64,000 nt of DNA from Thermocrinis minervae (GCF_900142435.1 NZ_LT670846.1:958750-1022749), one strand, 5' to 3'; shown: positions 1 to 9,229, counted from the first letter of the stretch. Program-made: numbers and translations. Notes: a model not told the origin generated them from the sequence alone.

Positions 1-27
1 CATATAAAGGATAAGGGAATGGCTTGA
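1..27 (+). CDS. 3' tail of an upstream gene (partial)
   Basis: Frame 1 is open from the window edge and ends at TGA 25-27 with the residues HIKDKGMA. The next gene starts at TTG 24-26, overlapping this stop as TTGA, which fits translational coupling. With an NtrY-like kinase downstream, an NtrX-type response regulator is a reasonable guess, but eight residues cannot show it. Confidence 0.4.
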   Translation, partial: HIKDKGMA

Positions 28-1787
28 AACTCTACCTCCTTTTCTTTCTTTTCCTGGTCATCTTCGTAGCTGCGAACGTAGCCCTTCTTGACAACCTCAG
101 AAGAATCTGGACAGTAGGTTATCCTCTCATACTCCTGATAATAAACCTGGATCTTCTTATCCTCTTTGTCTTCTTCTTCATGTTCTTCAGAAAGCTAATA
201 AGAACTTACTTTCAGAAGGAAGAGAAAAGCCTAAAGAAAAAGGTATCCAACTTACTCTTCTTGTACGTGTCACTGCCTGTGCTCTTTTTAAACTTTGCCA
301 CGGCCGTTATCCTTATACAGTCCACGAAGACCTTTATAACCTCAAGCCTCAAAGCAATGGCCAAAGATTCGGAGAGTATACTTTACTACCTAAAACAGAA
401 GGAGGAGAAGAAGCTTCAGAGCTATAGGGTGTTTTTTGAGGACGCTATAAACAGAGGAGAGACTCCAGAAGGGTACAGATCTCTGTTTGAAGACATACAA
501 GGAATAAGCAAGGTTAAAACCTGTCAAGATAGAGAAGACACTGAATCCTATACACTGTGTGTAAAAGACTATGCTCTAGTAATAAAGAAGGACAGACATC
601 TCATAGAGCTGGCAAGCAGATTATCCAAGTACTCGAAGGACCTTAGAGACCTCGCTAAATCAAGGGATGTGATAAACGGCGTTTACGTCTTCTTCTTGGT
701 GCTTGCTACCTTCCTTAGCCTTCTCGCTTCTGTTTGGCTTGGGGAGATGATAGCTAGGTACATAAGCTCCCCCCTAGAGAGAATATCAAGAAAGGCTCAG
801 TCCCTAGCCTCGGGAGACTTCTCGGTAAGCTTTAGTGAAGTATCACCTTACGAGGAGATGGCAGTACTCTCAAGGTCCTTAGAGAAGATGAAGGAAGAGT
901 TAAAAAAGCTCTATCAGAAGCTTGACAACGAAAGGCAAACCCTTCAAGAACTTATAAACTCTCTTCCAGTTGCTGTAATCTACTTTGACCAGGAAGGAAG
1001 AAAAATACTTTCAAACAGGTACTTTTTAAAACTCTTTGGAGAAAATATAGATAGGGAAGATCAGCTAAAAAATCTATCATTGGAGGAACACATACGTATG
1101 GAAAAGCTTCAACTAGCCACGGGAAGCATATACATCTTTTACGATGTAAGCCCCTATATACTTTCAGAGCGTTTTAAAACTTGGCAGTACGCTGTCAAAA
1201 GGATAGCTCACGAAATAAAGAATCCCCTTACCCCCATAACCCTAAGTTTAGAAAGGATACTAAGGCTTTTAGAGAGTGGCAAAGTAGACGTTCAAAAGCT
1301 TAAAGAGATCATAGGAATGATGATGGAAGAAATATACAGAATAAAGGAGCTTGTAGACAGATTCAGAGAGATGTCCGTAGAGGTGAAACCACAAGTAGAA
1401 AAGCTAAACATAGCAGAGGTAATAAGGGATGTAGCCAGGTTCTATCCTAACCTGGAGGTAGAGATAGAAGGTACTAAAGAAGTTTACGCCGACAAGAACC
1501 TCCTTAGGGACTTCCTTTTTAACCTGTTTAACAACAGCTTAGAATGGGGAGCTAAGAGAGTATGGATAAGAATCTCTCAAGACAGGATGGAATACTTGGA
1601 CGATGGACCTGGCATTGAAGAAGGGAAAGAGGAGGTTATCTTTATACCCTTCCATTCAGAAAACCCAAAGGGTATGGGCATAGGTCTTTCTGTGGTGAAG
1701 AACATAGCACAGCTTCACGGATGGGATGTAAGGGCTGTTCCAAAAAAGGACGGCTTTCAGTTACTAGTGGAATTCAAGTCCAGGTAA
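24..1787 (+). CDS. NtrY-like membrane sensor histidine kinase
   Basis: A 587-residue two-component sensor kinase that autophosphorylates on His and passes the phosphate to a response regulator. Three hydrophobic segments lie in residues 1-100 and another at about 217-240, enclosing a sensor region of about 115 residues. A HAMP linker follows (about 240-295), then a PAS-like region (about 305-380), a HisKA domain with H396 in RIAHEIKNPLTP, and an ATPase domain with NLFNNSLEW, DDGPG and GMGIGL boxes. The order matches NtrY of the NtrY/NtrX family. The start is TTG because an in-frame stop (12-14) excludes anything upstream. Its 3' end overlaps the convergent gene by 31 bases. The stimulus is unknown. 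Confidence 0.85.
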   Translation: MKLYLLFFLFLVIFVAANVALLDNLRRIWTVGYPLILLIINLDLLILFVFFFMFFRKLIRTYFQKEEKSLKKKVSNLLFLYVSLPVLFLNFATAVILIQSTKTFITSSLKAMAKDSESILYYLKQKEEKKLQSYRVFFEDAINRGETPEGYRSLFEDIQGISKVKTCQDREDTESYTLCVKDYALVIKKDRHLIELASRLSKYSKDLRDLAKSRDVINGVYVFFLVLATFLSLLASVWLGEMIARYISSPLERISRKAQSLASGDFSVSFSEVSPYEEMAVLSRSLEKMKEELKKLYQKLDNERQTLQELINSLPVAVIYFDQEGRKILSNRYFLKLFGENIDREDQLKNLSLEEHIRMEKLQLATGSIYIFYDVSPYILSERFKTWQYAVKRIAHEIKNPLTPITLSLERILRLLESGKVDVQKLKEIIGMMMEEIYRIKELVDRFREMSVEVKPQVEKLNIAEVIRDVARFYPNLEVEIEGTKEVYADKNLLRDFLFNLFNNSLEWGAKRVWIRISQDRMEYLDDGPGIEEGKEEVIFIPFHSENPKGMGIGLSVVKNIAQLHGWDVRAVPKKDGFQLLVEFKSR

Positions 1788-2245
1788 GGCAGAATCTGAA
1801 GTACTCTTATAAGGTGGTTTTCCCATATGACGTCAAGCTCGTCCATGACGGCCTTCTCCTGGTCTTCCTTGGATAGCCTCTTGAAGCTTTCTGACTTTAC
1901 GCCCCTCTCATGTAATAGCAAGGGTACAAAGATCTTACCTATGGCGTAGAAGACAAAGGCAAGCTCTAGATCTGACAGATGAGGGAATGAGTTAAAAGTT
2001 CGGTAGGTCTCTACACCTGCAAAGTTGGTCCAGCGTCTTATTTCCTCATCTTCTACTCTTTTCTCCATACCACCCAAGTACATGGACCTTAAGGCCAAAA
2101 GCAGACGCCTTTCTGGGTTTGGAAAAAGGTCCCTTATATCTTCCTCGATGGTTTTAAGGTCTTCTTCCCGGATCTTACCGTAATCCTCTAAGAACCTTTC
2201 CTTCCACTCTATGTACCTTGTTAGGTCCTTAAAGGGATTCTTCAA
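1757..2245 (-). CDS. Conserved hypothetical protein, 162 aa
   Basis: I do not recognise this family. The protein is helix-rich and charged, without a signal peptide, membrane segment or cysteine motif. It starts with TTG in a TTGA overlap with the stop of the zinc-ribbon gene upstream, so the two are almost certainly co-transcribed and translationally coupled. An AGAGGAG-like ribosome site lies just upstream. Its 3' end overlaps the sensor kinase by 31 bases. Confidence 0.7.
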   Translation of the reverse strand: MKNPFKDLTRYIEWKERFLEDYGKIREEDLKTIEEDIRDLFPNPERRLLLALRSMYLGGMEKRVEDEEIRRWTNFAGVETYRTFNSFPHLSDLELAFVFYAIGKIFVPLLLHERGVKSESFKRLSKEDQEKAVMDELDVIWENHLIRVLQILPYLDLNSTSN

Positions 2246-2814
2246 CCTGGCTCCTCTGCCCTTTCGTACTCAGGACATTCAAGGGTTGTAAGATCTACGT
2301 TCGGAATAATCTCTTCTACTTGGTTATGATATCCACACACAAAGCACTCGATCTGGACGCTGTAGCCCGAGTGTAGGTGCCCTATATCCCATCCGCACAG
2401 GGGGCATTCACCTTCACAACCCTTAAGAACGTCAAGCAATCTGTTGCCGTTTTTAAGATGCGCTTGCACCTTTTTAACCCTATCTATGGCCCTTTTGAGT
2501 TCGTCTGTGTTCCACTCAGCACCGCAGTCTAGGCACCTGTACTCAGAATAGCTACCCTCTTGAAGGAGTTTTATGACGTTCTCCGACGCACATCTGTCGT
2601 CTACGCAGACTTCCCCTATGAGTTTTCTACCTAGCTTGTCCAAGATCTGCTTAAAGTCTTCTCTGGATAGGTTCATGGGGACATCCTTTACTGTGTAACC
2701 ACAGCACTGACATTGAGCCTCAACCCTTGGGTATGGTTCGTCGTACTCGCACACTTTGAGGGCTATCCTATTGCAGTAAGGACAGAGTTCAAGGTGAGTA
2801 ATGCACACAACCAT
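2242..2814 (-). CDS. Triple zinc-ribbon protein, 190 aa
   Basis: The protein holds three successive four-cysteine zinc-ribbon-like modules: CPYC with CQCC near residues 12-38, a CVDDRC with CLDC module in the middle, and CPLC with CFVC in the last third. No catalytic domain is visible. The pattern suggests a metal-stabilised nucleic-acid- or protein-binding protein, but the exact function is unknown. It is the first gene of a two-gene operon with the 162-aa protein. It diverges from the broken ODP gene across 36 bases, and an AT-rich -10-like sequence sits a few bases before its ATG. Confidence 0.72.
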   Translation of the reverse strand: MVVCITHLELCPYCNRIALKVCEYDEPYPRVEAQCQCCGYTVKDVPMNLSREDFKQILDKLGRKLIGEVCVDDRCASENVIKLLQEGSYSEYRCLDCGAEWNTDELKRAIDRVKKVQAHLKNGNRLLDVLKGCEGECPLCGWDIGHLHSGYSVQIECFVCGYHNQVEEIIPNVDLTTLECPEYERAEEPG

Positions 2815-2850
2815 GGGTTAATATATTATCATACAGATTAGGAGGACACT

Positions 2851-3506
2851 ATGGGGAAGGATGTGCTAAGAGGGGAAGTTCTGTATGACGATGGAGTCCA
2901 TAAGTTTATATGGTTAGGATGGGAAGAGAAGGAAGAGGAGGGCCTAGTTCAGACGAATTTTACTCACACCAAGATCCAGACGTTTGTTCAGGTGTAGCCC
3001 TATGGCTCAGTACAACTCCAGCCACCGTTTACGTATCCAAGCTTTGGGTAAGGTTCCTGCCACACTTTGGCGCCTACGACATAACAAGAGTGGTTCCTAT
3101 AGAAGACTCTGGAGGTAGGATAACCTTTAGGTCTGGTGACTATCTGGAGATAATCCCGGCTCACTTTCTGCACTCTGAAGGAAACTTTACACTCTACGAT
3201 CCGCGTTCAAAGATACTCTTCTCCGGAGACATAGGTACGGCTATTTTTCCGAAGGGCGAAAGGTACGTGTTCGTAGAGGATTTCACTAAGCATTTAAGTC
3301 TTATGGAGGGCTTCCACAGAAGGTATATGGTATCTAACGTAGCTTTAAGAAAGTGGATCAGCCTGGTAAGGAAGCATCCTGTGAAGATGGTAGCTCCACA
3401 GCATGGCGCCATATTCAACAAAGAAGAGCATGTACAGGCTTTTTTCACTTGGCTTGAATCTCTTAAATGTGGAATAGACATCATAGATGAAATATACGGG
3501 GGATAA
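2851..3506 (+). pseudogene. Broken ODP/flavodiiron-like metallo-beta-lactamase-fold gene
   Basis: A good ribosome site (AGGAGG, 2840-2845) precedes ATG 2851, whose frame encodes a normal ODP-type N-terminus reaching GLVQTN at about 2965. The reading then continues in another frame with FYSHQDPDVC and runs to the stop at 3504-3506, including the diiron-site region HSEGN, SGDIG and PQHG. About 40 residues expected between QTN and the SHQDPD motif are absent and the frame changes at that point, which indicates an internal deletion with frameshift. The ATG-initiated frame stops shortly after the junction. Intact relatives bind O2 or reduce it at a diiron site. The family call is from memory of the motif order. 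Confidence 0.75.
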
Positions 3507-3544
3507 ATATATCCTTCAGTGAGAAAGAAAACTCTCCTCAATAA

Positions 3545-3775
3545 TTAGATAAAGGATTTGATTTTTACTACTTTAAGCTTTCTAAAAAGCTCTCTCCACC
3601 GATTGTAAAGTTCGCAATGCTTTCTTCTACAATTAAACAAACAGCTGATTTTATAAAAGGTGCTTTCAAGGATCTTTTAGTGGTTGTGTCTTATACTCAA
3701 GAAGTGAAAAAGATAGCCAAGTCTGTGGAGATATATCTAAACGTGAACGAAAAGCTCTCTATCGGTGGTAGGTAA
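3545..3775 (+). pseudogene. Unrecognised coding fragment without a start
   Basis: An open stretch of 76 codons follows an in-frame TAA at 3542-3544 and ends with TAA at 3773-3775. It has no start codon near its beginning. It encodes a protein-like, helix-rich sequence with normal codon use, containing KQTADFIKGAF and ending in KLSIGGR. In the same frame the 12 codons before the TAA also look coding (NISFSEKENSPQ), which fits a gene carrying a stop mutation. It overlaps the convergent DUF3108 gene by 17 bases. It may be the continuation of the broken ODP gene or of a separate sensor protein; the family is unknown. Confidence 0.4.
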
Positions 3776-4499
3776 ATACCTCTCTCAATAGGTACTTATC
3801 CCCTTGAAGGCTTGTAAGGTATACTTTGACAGAGCCTAGTATAAAACCAAGCTCCATTTGGACAGGAAGAAGTGTTTCTTGATCTATCCAGAGGTACCAC
3901 CTACCTTTTGGTTTTAATAGACCTTTGGTCTCCACGTTTGGGTAGACCTCTAGAAGTCTTGAGTAGAACCTTCCTGCTGGGGTCTCTACCCATTCAACAG
4001 CTAAAACAGAGTAAGGTATCACGTACTCCCTATCGTCATAGAACATAAAGACGCTTCCTCTGTCTTTTCTCTGAGAGTCTCTGTACAGAATAAGGGCAGC
4101 TGTGTATGGATCTACATAACCTTTGTAGGGATAGACCTTTTCCTCCGACCTCTCTACTTGGTTGCTCAGACCAACATAGTGGATTTTTTTAACAAGTATG
4201 TTATTGTTGTTGAACGTATAGAACTGATCGCGTTTGAAGGTTCCTTCTTCCTGATGGTACTCAAATTTTAGAGGCCGTAGGTCTTTTAGGCTTATCCTGG
4301 CAGAACCTGTGTTGTAAACTCTCTTTACCCATCCTCCTACACCTACAGTCTTAGCAAAGCTGGAGACCTCAAGGGTTTTATCCTCTATTTTGTACGTTAT
4401 GCACGTCTTGGCAACCGTAAAGAAAAGATACTTGGCATCGTAGCAGGCTGTCAGGCTGTTGGCATAGACGAAAGAAAAAATAAGCAGGAGGAGTATCAT
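3759..4499 (-). CDS. DUF3108 family secreted protein, 246 aa
   Basis: A short hydrophobic signal-like N-terminus is followed by a beta-rich protein typical of DUF3108. Visible family features are the DPYTAALILYRD stretch, the DDREYVIPY segment, and a C-terminal half with the KGRWYLWIDQ and LLPVQMEL motifs. It probably acts in the periplasm or at the outer membrane; the family has no settled function. It overlaps the PDO gene upstream as ATGA, so the two form an operon. Confidence 0.75.
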   Translation of the reverse strand: MILLLLIFSFVYANSLTACYDAKYLFFTVAKTCITYKIEDKTLEVSSFAKTVGVGGWVKRVYNTGSARISLKDLRPLKFEYHQEEGTFKRDQFYTFNNNNILVKKIHYVGLSNQVERSEEKVYPYKGYVDPYTAALILYRDSQRKDRGSVFMFYDDREYVIPYSVLAVEWVETPAGRFYSRLLEVYPNVETKGLLKPKGRWYLWIDQETLLPVQMELGFILGSVKVYLTSLQGDKYLLREVFTYHR

Positions 4500-5161
4500 C
4501 CTTCTTTTTTGAGCTTCTCGTAGGCAGCCATCACGTAACCCAAGAAGGCGTTCTCTGGTTGTGCTCCGACGAACTCCACGAGCCCCTTGTTTATGACTAT
4601 CTTAGGAACTCCCACCACCTGGTAGAGTTCAGCCAGATCCATGTTTTCACTCGCATCCACGATTATGGCCTTTATGTAGTCACTGGCTATGGCGAAGTTC
4701 ATAGCCATCACGGCAGCTGCAGGACAGTACCCGCAGGTGGTGGTTACAAAGACCATTATCTCTATGGGTTTGTCTATGGCTGAGATAAACTCAAGAGTTC
4801 TCTCCGAAAGCTTGGGCTCACGCTTGGAAACCTGCACTATTCCTTGGATCAGTGTGGAAAACTCAAGACCTCCTGGAACACCCACATACCTTATGCCGTA
4901 GTCCTTATCCCCTTCGATGACTATAGTGGGCACCCTTTCTATCCCGTAAGCTTGGGCTACATCTTTCTCTATGAGGGGCGAGTGGACAACCACCTCTAGC
5001 TTTTCCTTTTCCACCTCAGCTAGCTCTTTAAGAAGCTCCTCCACTATCTGGCAGCTTTCGCAAGCTATGGCCTGGGAAAAGAGCCTTAAACGTACCTTTT
5101 CTTTGAGCTCTTTTGAGAATATGTCTTTTAGCTGTGACCTGACTTCAAGGTTCAAAAGCAT
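4496..5161 (-). CDS. Glutaredoxin-like protein disulfide oxidoreductase (PDO)
   Basis: A 221-residue protein made of two thioredoxin-fold halves. The N-terminal half carries CESC and the C-terminal half CGYC, the arrangement of thermophile PDO proteins that form and shuffle disulfides in the cytoplasm. The second motif is the stronger redox site in the family. ATG 5161 has an AAGGAGGT ribosome site, and a TATAAT (minus strand, 5179-5184) lies just upstream as the likely -10. It is first in an operon with the DUF3108 gene. Confidence 0.88.
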   Translation of the reverse strand: MLLNLEVRSQLKDIFSKELKEKVRLRLFSQAIACESCQIVEELLKELAEVEKEKLEVVVHSPLIEKDVAQAYGIERVPTIVIEGDKDYGIRYVGVPGGLEFSTLIQGIVQVSKREPKLSERTLEFISAIDKPIEIMVFVTTTCGYCPAAAVMAMNFAIASDYIKAIIVDASENMDLAELYQVVGVPKIVINKGLVEFVGAQPENAFLGYVMAAYEKLKKEG

Positions 5162-5220
5162 AACAGACCTCCTTAAATATTATAATCCCTTTACGGATAG
5201 GATAATAGAAAAGGAACATC

Positions 5221-5670
5221 CTTATGACTATCTTCAGGATGGGCAATGGACTATGGTACAAAGGTGTGGTACTGGAAAATACGGATGAGTGTAGAACTAA
5301 AAGGACAGGCTCCTTCGTAGACTCAAGGGAGTTTTCCTGCGTATGCCCTAATTTTGCAAAGAATGAGCTATGTATGGAAGGAAGGATTCATTACTACTGT
5401 ATGCCAAAACCTACATGGGCATGCATAGGGAACAGGCTCTAAGAGACACACTCACAGGTCTTTACAACGGGAAGTTCTTTGAAGAGATCGCGGATAAACT
5501 TTCCGCTGAAATCAGAAGGAAAAACTCTTGTGATCACCAACACTGTAAGAGAGTCAGACTACGTAGTGCGCTTTGATGGTGAAGAGTTCTTGGTGCTGCT
5601 GATGGACGTTCAAAGTAGGAACAGGGTAGCGAAGTTTGAAAAGGAGATGTGGCCTTATGAAGAGTATTAA
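5221..5670 (+). pseudogene. Decayed diguanylate cyclase (GGDEF) gene
   Basis: Pieces of one GGDEF protein survive in different frames. Near 5430-5500 the frame shared with position 5370 encodes LRDTLTGLYNGKFFEEI, the classic domain start. From about 5540 a different frame encodes RESDYVVRFDGEEFLVLL, the active-site turn (DGEEF in place of GGDEF/GGEEF), then runs to TAA at 5670. About 40 residues between these landmarks are missing. Upstream (5221-5430) the sequence is coding-like but broken by several stops and frame changes. It would once have made cyclic di-GMP. It sits directly before mutS2. Confidence 0.75.
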
Positions 5671-5681
5671 AATTTTATTAG

Positions 5682-7943
5682 GTGAGGGAGCAGGATCTTA
5701 TAAGGCTTGAATACTTCAAAGTCTTGGATTACATAAAGAATTGTTCCCACTGTCCTGCCACGAAAGATTACATACAGACCCTTAGACCCTACTCCTCTCC
5801 AGAACAGATAAAGGAAGCAGTAAGGCTGACAGAGGACTTTCTTAGGGTGGCCGACAGACTGGAGCTTTATCCTTTTGAAGACGTGGAGCCACTCATAAAG
5901 AAGTCCGCCATAAAGGACTATGCACTGAGCGTAGAGGAGCTTCTGTCGCTGCTTAAGGTCCTAAAGCTGGTCAAGGAGGTAAGAAAGGCCATAGGACCCT
6001 ACGTAGAGTCTTACCCAGCCCTGCAACAGATCGTTAAAAACCTACACAGCTTTCCACAGCTAGAGTCTGCCATAGAATCTTCCATAGACCCAAGGGGCTT
6101 TGTAAAAGACTCGGCGAGCCTGGAGCTCTCCGAGATAAGGCACAAGATCCGTTCTATTGAGAAAGAGGTTCAGAAACGTTTAGAATCTTTCCTCTCAAGA
6201 CCGGATGCACATGTGCTTTTCTCCGACAGGATAATAGCTTTCAAGAACAACAGGTATGTCCTGCCTGTAAAAACCAGCGAGGTTAAGAAGATAGTAGGAC
6301 TCGTCCACGGTGTTTCTTCTTCTGGCTTTACTACATACGTGGAGCCTCAGAGCGTGGTAGAGCTAAACAACCAACTTGTCATATTAAGAAACCAGGAAGA
6401 CGAAGAGATAAAGAAGGTTCTAAGGAGGATAACTTCAATTGTAGGAGAGCACTCTTCACAGCTTATCCAAGCCTTCAAAGCGTTGGTATTGGTAGATTAC
6501 CTGCTCTGCGTCTACAGGTACGCCAGGGAGGTTAGCGCCACCTTTCCCAAAGTATCGGACAAGATAGAGCTTTTAGGGGTAAGGCACCCTGTGCTCGTTA
6601 TTCTTGGTAGAGATGTGGTACCTGTAGACATAAAGCTTCCTAAAGGGAGGGGCTTGCTGCTTACAGGTCCAAACACAGGAGGAAAAACGGTAGCCCTCAA
6701 AAGTCTAGGTCTTTGTGTTCTTCTCTTCCAGACAGGTATACCCATACCCGTCAAAGAAGGAAGCACTATAGCCATCTTTGAGAAGGTATTCACAGACATA
6801 GGAGACGAGCAAAGTATAGAACAGAATCTTTCTACATTCTCCTCGCATATGAAAAACCTTGCTGAGTTCTTACCCTTGGTGGATGAAAACACGCTGGTGT
6901 TACTTGACGAGCTTGGGGCTGGTACAGACCCAGTAGAAGGTTCGGCTTTGGCCATAGGCCTGCTTGAGTATCTCAAGGAGAGGAAGGCAACCGTTATGGC
7001 CAACACGCATCACACACCTGTAAAAGTGTACGCTCTTAACTCAGGCTACTACATACCAGCGAGTGTAGCCTTTGATAAGGAAACTCTTAAGCCTCTATAC
7101 AGGATAGATTACAACACGTTGGGAAGCAGTATGGCTTTTGACATAGCTAAATCCTGCGGTATACCAGAAGAGGTTCTAAGGCTAGCCAAAAGTTATACAC
7201 CTGAAGGATTTGAAGAGTACATAAAAGCTAAGGAGAGCTTGGAGAAGTACGTTCAAGAATACCAGGAGAAGTTAAGAAACTTAGAACTTCTGGAGGAAGA
7301 ACTATCCAGGAAGAAGGCGGAGGAAGAACTTCTCTTATCCAAGATAAAGAAAATGGAAGAAGAAGCCATAAAGGAGGCTTACAAAAAAGCGGAGGAATAC
7401 CTAAACAGGCTAATGGAGGAAGGGCAAAAGCTTCTTTCGAGCGCCAGGGAAAGAAAAAAGCTAAAGGAGTTTGTACAATCCAAGAAAGAGGAAATAAGGG
7501 AAGTCCTCAAAGAAGAACCCATAGGAGTAGGTGACTGGGTAGAGTTCATGGGCTCAAAAGGGAGGGTCGTACAGATAAAGGATGATAAAGCCAGGGTAGT
7601 CTTTGGAAGCGTAAGCGCCTGGGTGAAGACCTCGGAGCTTAAGAAAGCAGAAAGGCCCGTACAGCTCCGTGGGAGCACTGAGTTTGAAGGGAAAAAATCT
7701 CTACCCTCGGAGATAAACCTTATAGGACTTACCGTTGAAGAAGCCCTGCAGAAGCTGGAACTTTTCTTAGAAGAGGCCAAAAAATTGGGAGTCAAGAAGG
7801 TAAAGGTCATACACGGAACAGGCCCTCTAAAGAGGGCCGTGCAGGAGTTTTTGGAAAACTCTGACTTTGTGGTCTTCTACAGAGATGCATATCCAAGGGA
7901 AGGAGGCTCAGGAGCCTCCGTGGTCTACCTGGAAAAGCCTTAA
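5682..7943 (+). CDS. mutS2: Endonuclease MutS2
   Basis: A 753-residue MutS-family ATPase that acts on branched DNA (and, in some bacteria, collided ribosomes) rather than in mismatch repair. It has the MutS core, Walker A GPNTGGKT, Walker B LVLLDELGAGTDP, a long coiled coil at about 500-620, and a C-terminal Smr nuclease domain with the HGTGPLK motif. The start is GTG 5682; the N-terminus matches the family, and no ATG is available nearby. It stands alone, follows the GGDEF remnant, and its stop overlaps the convergent sqr stop by 4 bases. Confidence 0.95.
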   Translation: MREQDLIRLEYFKVLDYIKNCSHCPATKDYIQTLRPYSSPEQIKEAVRLTEDFLRVADRLELYPFEDVEPLIKKSAIKDYALSVEELLSLLKVLKLVKEVRKAIGPYVESYPALQQIVKNLHSFPQLESAIESSIDPRGFVKDSASLELSEIRHKIRSIEKEVQKRLESFLSRPDAHVLFSDRIIAFKNNRYVLPVKTSEVKKIVGLVHGVSSSGFTTYVEPQSVVELNNQLVILRNQEDEEIKKVLRRITSIVGEHSSQLIQAFKALVLVDYLLCVYRYAREVSATFPKVSDKIELLGVRHPVLVILGRDVVPVDIKLPKGRGLLLTGPNTGGKTVALKSLGLCVLLFQTGIPIPVKEGSTIAIFEKVFTDIGDEQSIEQNLSTFSSHMKNLAEFLPLVDENTLVLLDELGAGTDPVEGSALAIGLLEYLKERKATVMANTHHTPVKVYALNSGYYIPASVAFDKETLKPLYRIDYNTLGSSMAFDIAKSCGIPEEVLRLAKSYTPEGFEEYIKAKESLEKYVQEYQEKLRNLELLEEELSRKKAEEELLLSKIKKMEEEAIKEAYKKAEEYLNRLMEEGQKLLSSARERKKLKEFVQSKKEEIREVLKEEPIGVGDWVEFMGSKGRVVQIKDDKARVVFGSVSAWVKTSELKKAERPVQLRGSTEFEGKKSLPSEINLIGLTVEEALQKLELFLEEAKKLGVKKVKVIHGTGPLKRAVQEFLENSDFVVFYRDAYPREGGSGASVVYLEKP

Positions 7944-9229
7944 CAGGTGCCAGGAGCTCCAGAGCAGTCCGCGCAAAGTCTTATACCCTGAGTACCGAAT
8001 ACGAGATGAAGGGCTTTTTCTTCAAACACAGGGGCTATGTTTCCAGCCTTTATCTTCCACAGGAAGTACTTTTCAAAGGCAGACTTAGCATAATGCCAGA
8101 TCACTCCCTTCTTCTGTATTACCGTAGCTCTTGGTGGCAATACCGGAGCAGCGTAGAAGAAGGCAGCATCTTTACCCATGTCGGCTATGCATATGGCAGC
8201 TAATTCTGGTGCGTATCTATCTGGGTTGTTTCTGATGTCGTTCACTATGTTGTGAGCTACGGCCATGGCCATCTGCTCTATCATCATTCCTGTCTTGGGT
8301 GCACCTGTTGGTATGGGCGTTTGTTCTACAGGTGGTATGGCCGTTACCACACCCACTCCAAAGATGTTTTTATAGGTGGGGTTTTGGAAGCACCTGTTTA
8401 CTATTACCATCTTGTTGGCTGGGTTGGCCACTTTGTCTCCGGCTGAGGCCACTACATCCGTTCCCATAAACCTTGGCATGATCATAGAGAGCTTTGCAGG
8501 AACTTCATAAGTTTTACCTTCAAGGTCTTCGTAAATCACCTTATCAGGCTCCACCTTCGTTATCTTTACGTTGGCTATGTACTTTATGCTCCTTTCTGCA
8601 AAGAGGTCTTCCATAATCCTCCTGGAGTATCCTACACCACCTAGACCAAGGTGTCCTACGTAGGGCTCAGAAGTTATGTAGGTTATGGGAACTCTGTGCC
8701 TTAAGCCTCTTCTTTTTAGCTCATAGTGGAGCATGAAGGCAAACTCGTAAGCAGGCCCAAAGCAACTGACTCCGGGTATAGCTCCTATTACTACAGGCCC
8801 AGGATTCCTGTAAAACTCCTCAAGCCTTTTGTTTAGCTCCATCGCGTGTTCAGCTGTACATACGGATGTAGAGTATTGCTCTTGTCCCTCAGCTCCAAAC
8901 ACCAGCTTTGGACCTGTAGCTATAACAAGGTAGTCGTACTCTATAACCTTTCCACCTTTTGTCTTTACCTTGTTAGCATCTGGATCTATGCTCTCCCCAT
9001 CCTCGTTCACAAAGTCTATACCATGCTTTGGAAGTAAGTTTGCCAGAGGGATGGATATGTCTTCAAACTTCCTCCAACCTAGAGCAAGGTGAGGGTAGGA
9101 GGGTGTAAAACCAAAGTAAGGTCTGCCTGACACTACAGTTATCCTTAGGCTACTATCCAGCTTCCTCAGGTTGTAGGCTGTGGCAAGGCCACCTATTCCA
9201 CCACCTAAGATGACCACATGTTTGCTCAT
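7940..9229 (-). CDS. sqr: Sulfide:quinone oxidoreductase, type I
   Basis: A 429-residue FAD enzyme that oxidises sulfide to sulfur/polysulfide at the membrane and feeds electrons to the quinone pool. An N-terminal dinucleotide fold (GGGIGGLATAYN) and the three redox cysteines C124, C156 and C347 are present at the same positions as in the Aquifex enzyme. The C-terminal tail carries further cysteines (CADC, final Cys). A strong AAGGAGG site precedes ATG, and a TATAAT on the minus strand (9261-9266) is the likely -10, so it can be transcribed separately from the MFS gene upstream. It indicates sulfide-based chemolithotrophy. Confidence 0.95.
   Translation of the reverse strand: MSKHVVILGGGIGGLATAYNLRKLDSSLRITVVSGRPYFGFTPSYPHLALGWRKFEDISIPLANLLPKHGIDFVNEDGESIDPDANKVKTKGGKVIEYDYLVIATGPKLVFGAEGQEQYSTSVCTAEHAMELNKRLEEFYRNPGPVVIGAIPGVSCFGPAYEFAFMLHYELKRRGLRHRVPITYITSEPYVGHLGLGGVGYSRRIMEDLFAERSIKYIANVKITKVEPDKVIYEDLEGKTYEVPAKLSMIMPRFMGTDVVASAGDKVANPANKMVIVNRCFQNPTYKNIFGVGVVTAIPPVEQTPIPTGAPKTGMMIEQMAMAVAHNIVNDIRNNPDRYAPELAAICIADMGKDAAFFYAAPVLPPRATVIQKKGVIWHYAKSAFEKYFLWKIKAGNIAPVFEEKALHLVFGTQGIRLCADCSGAPGTC

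Noticed and set aside
3194-3541. Open frame of 115 codons on the minus strand
   Set aside because: It is antisense to the broken ODP gene, whose plus-strand frame has clear motifs; no family resemblance.
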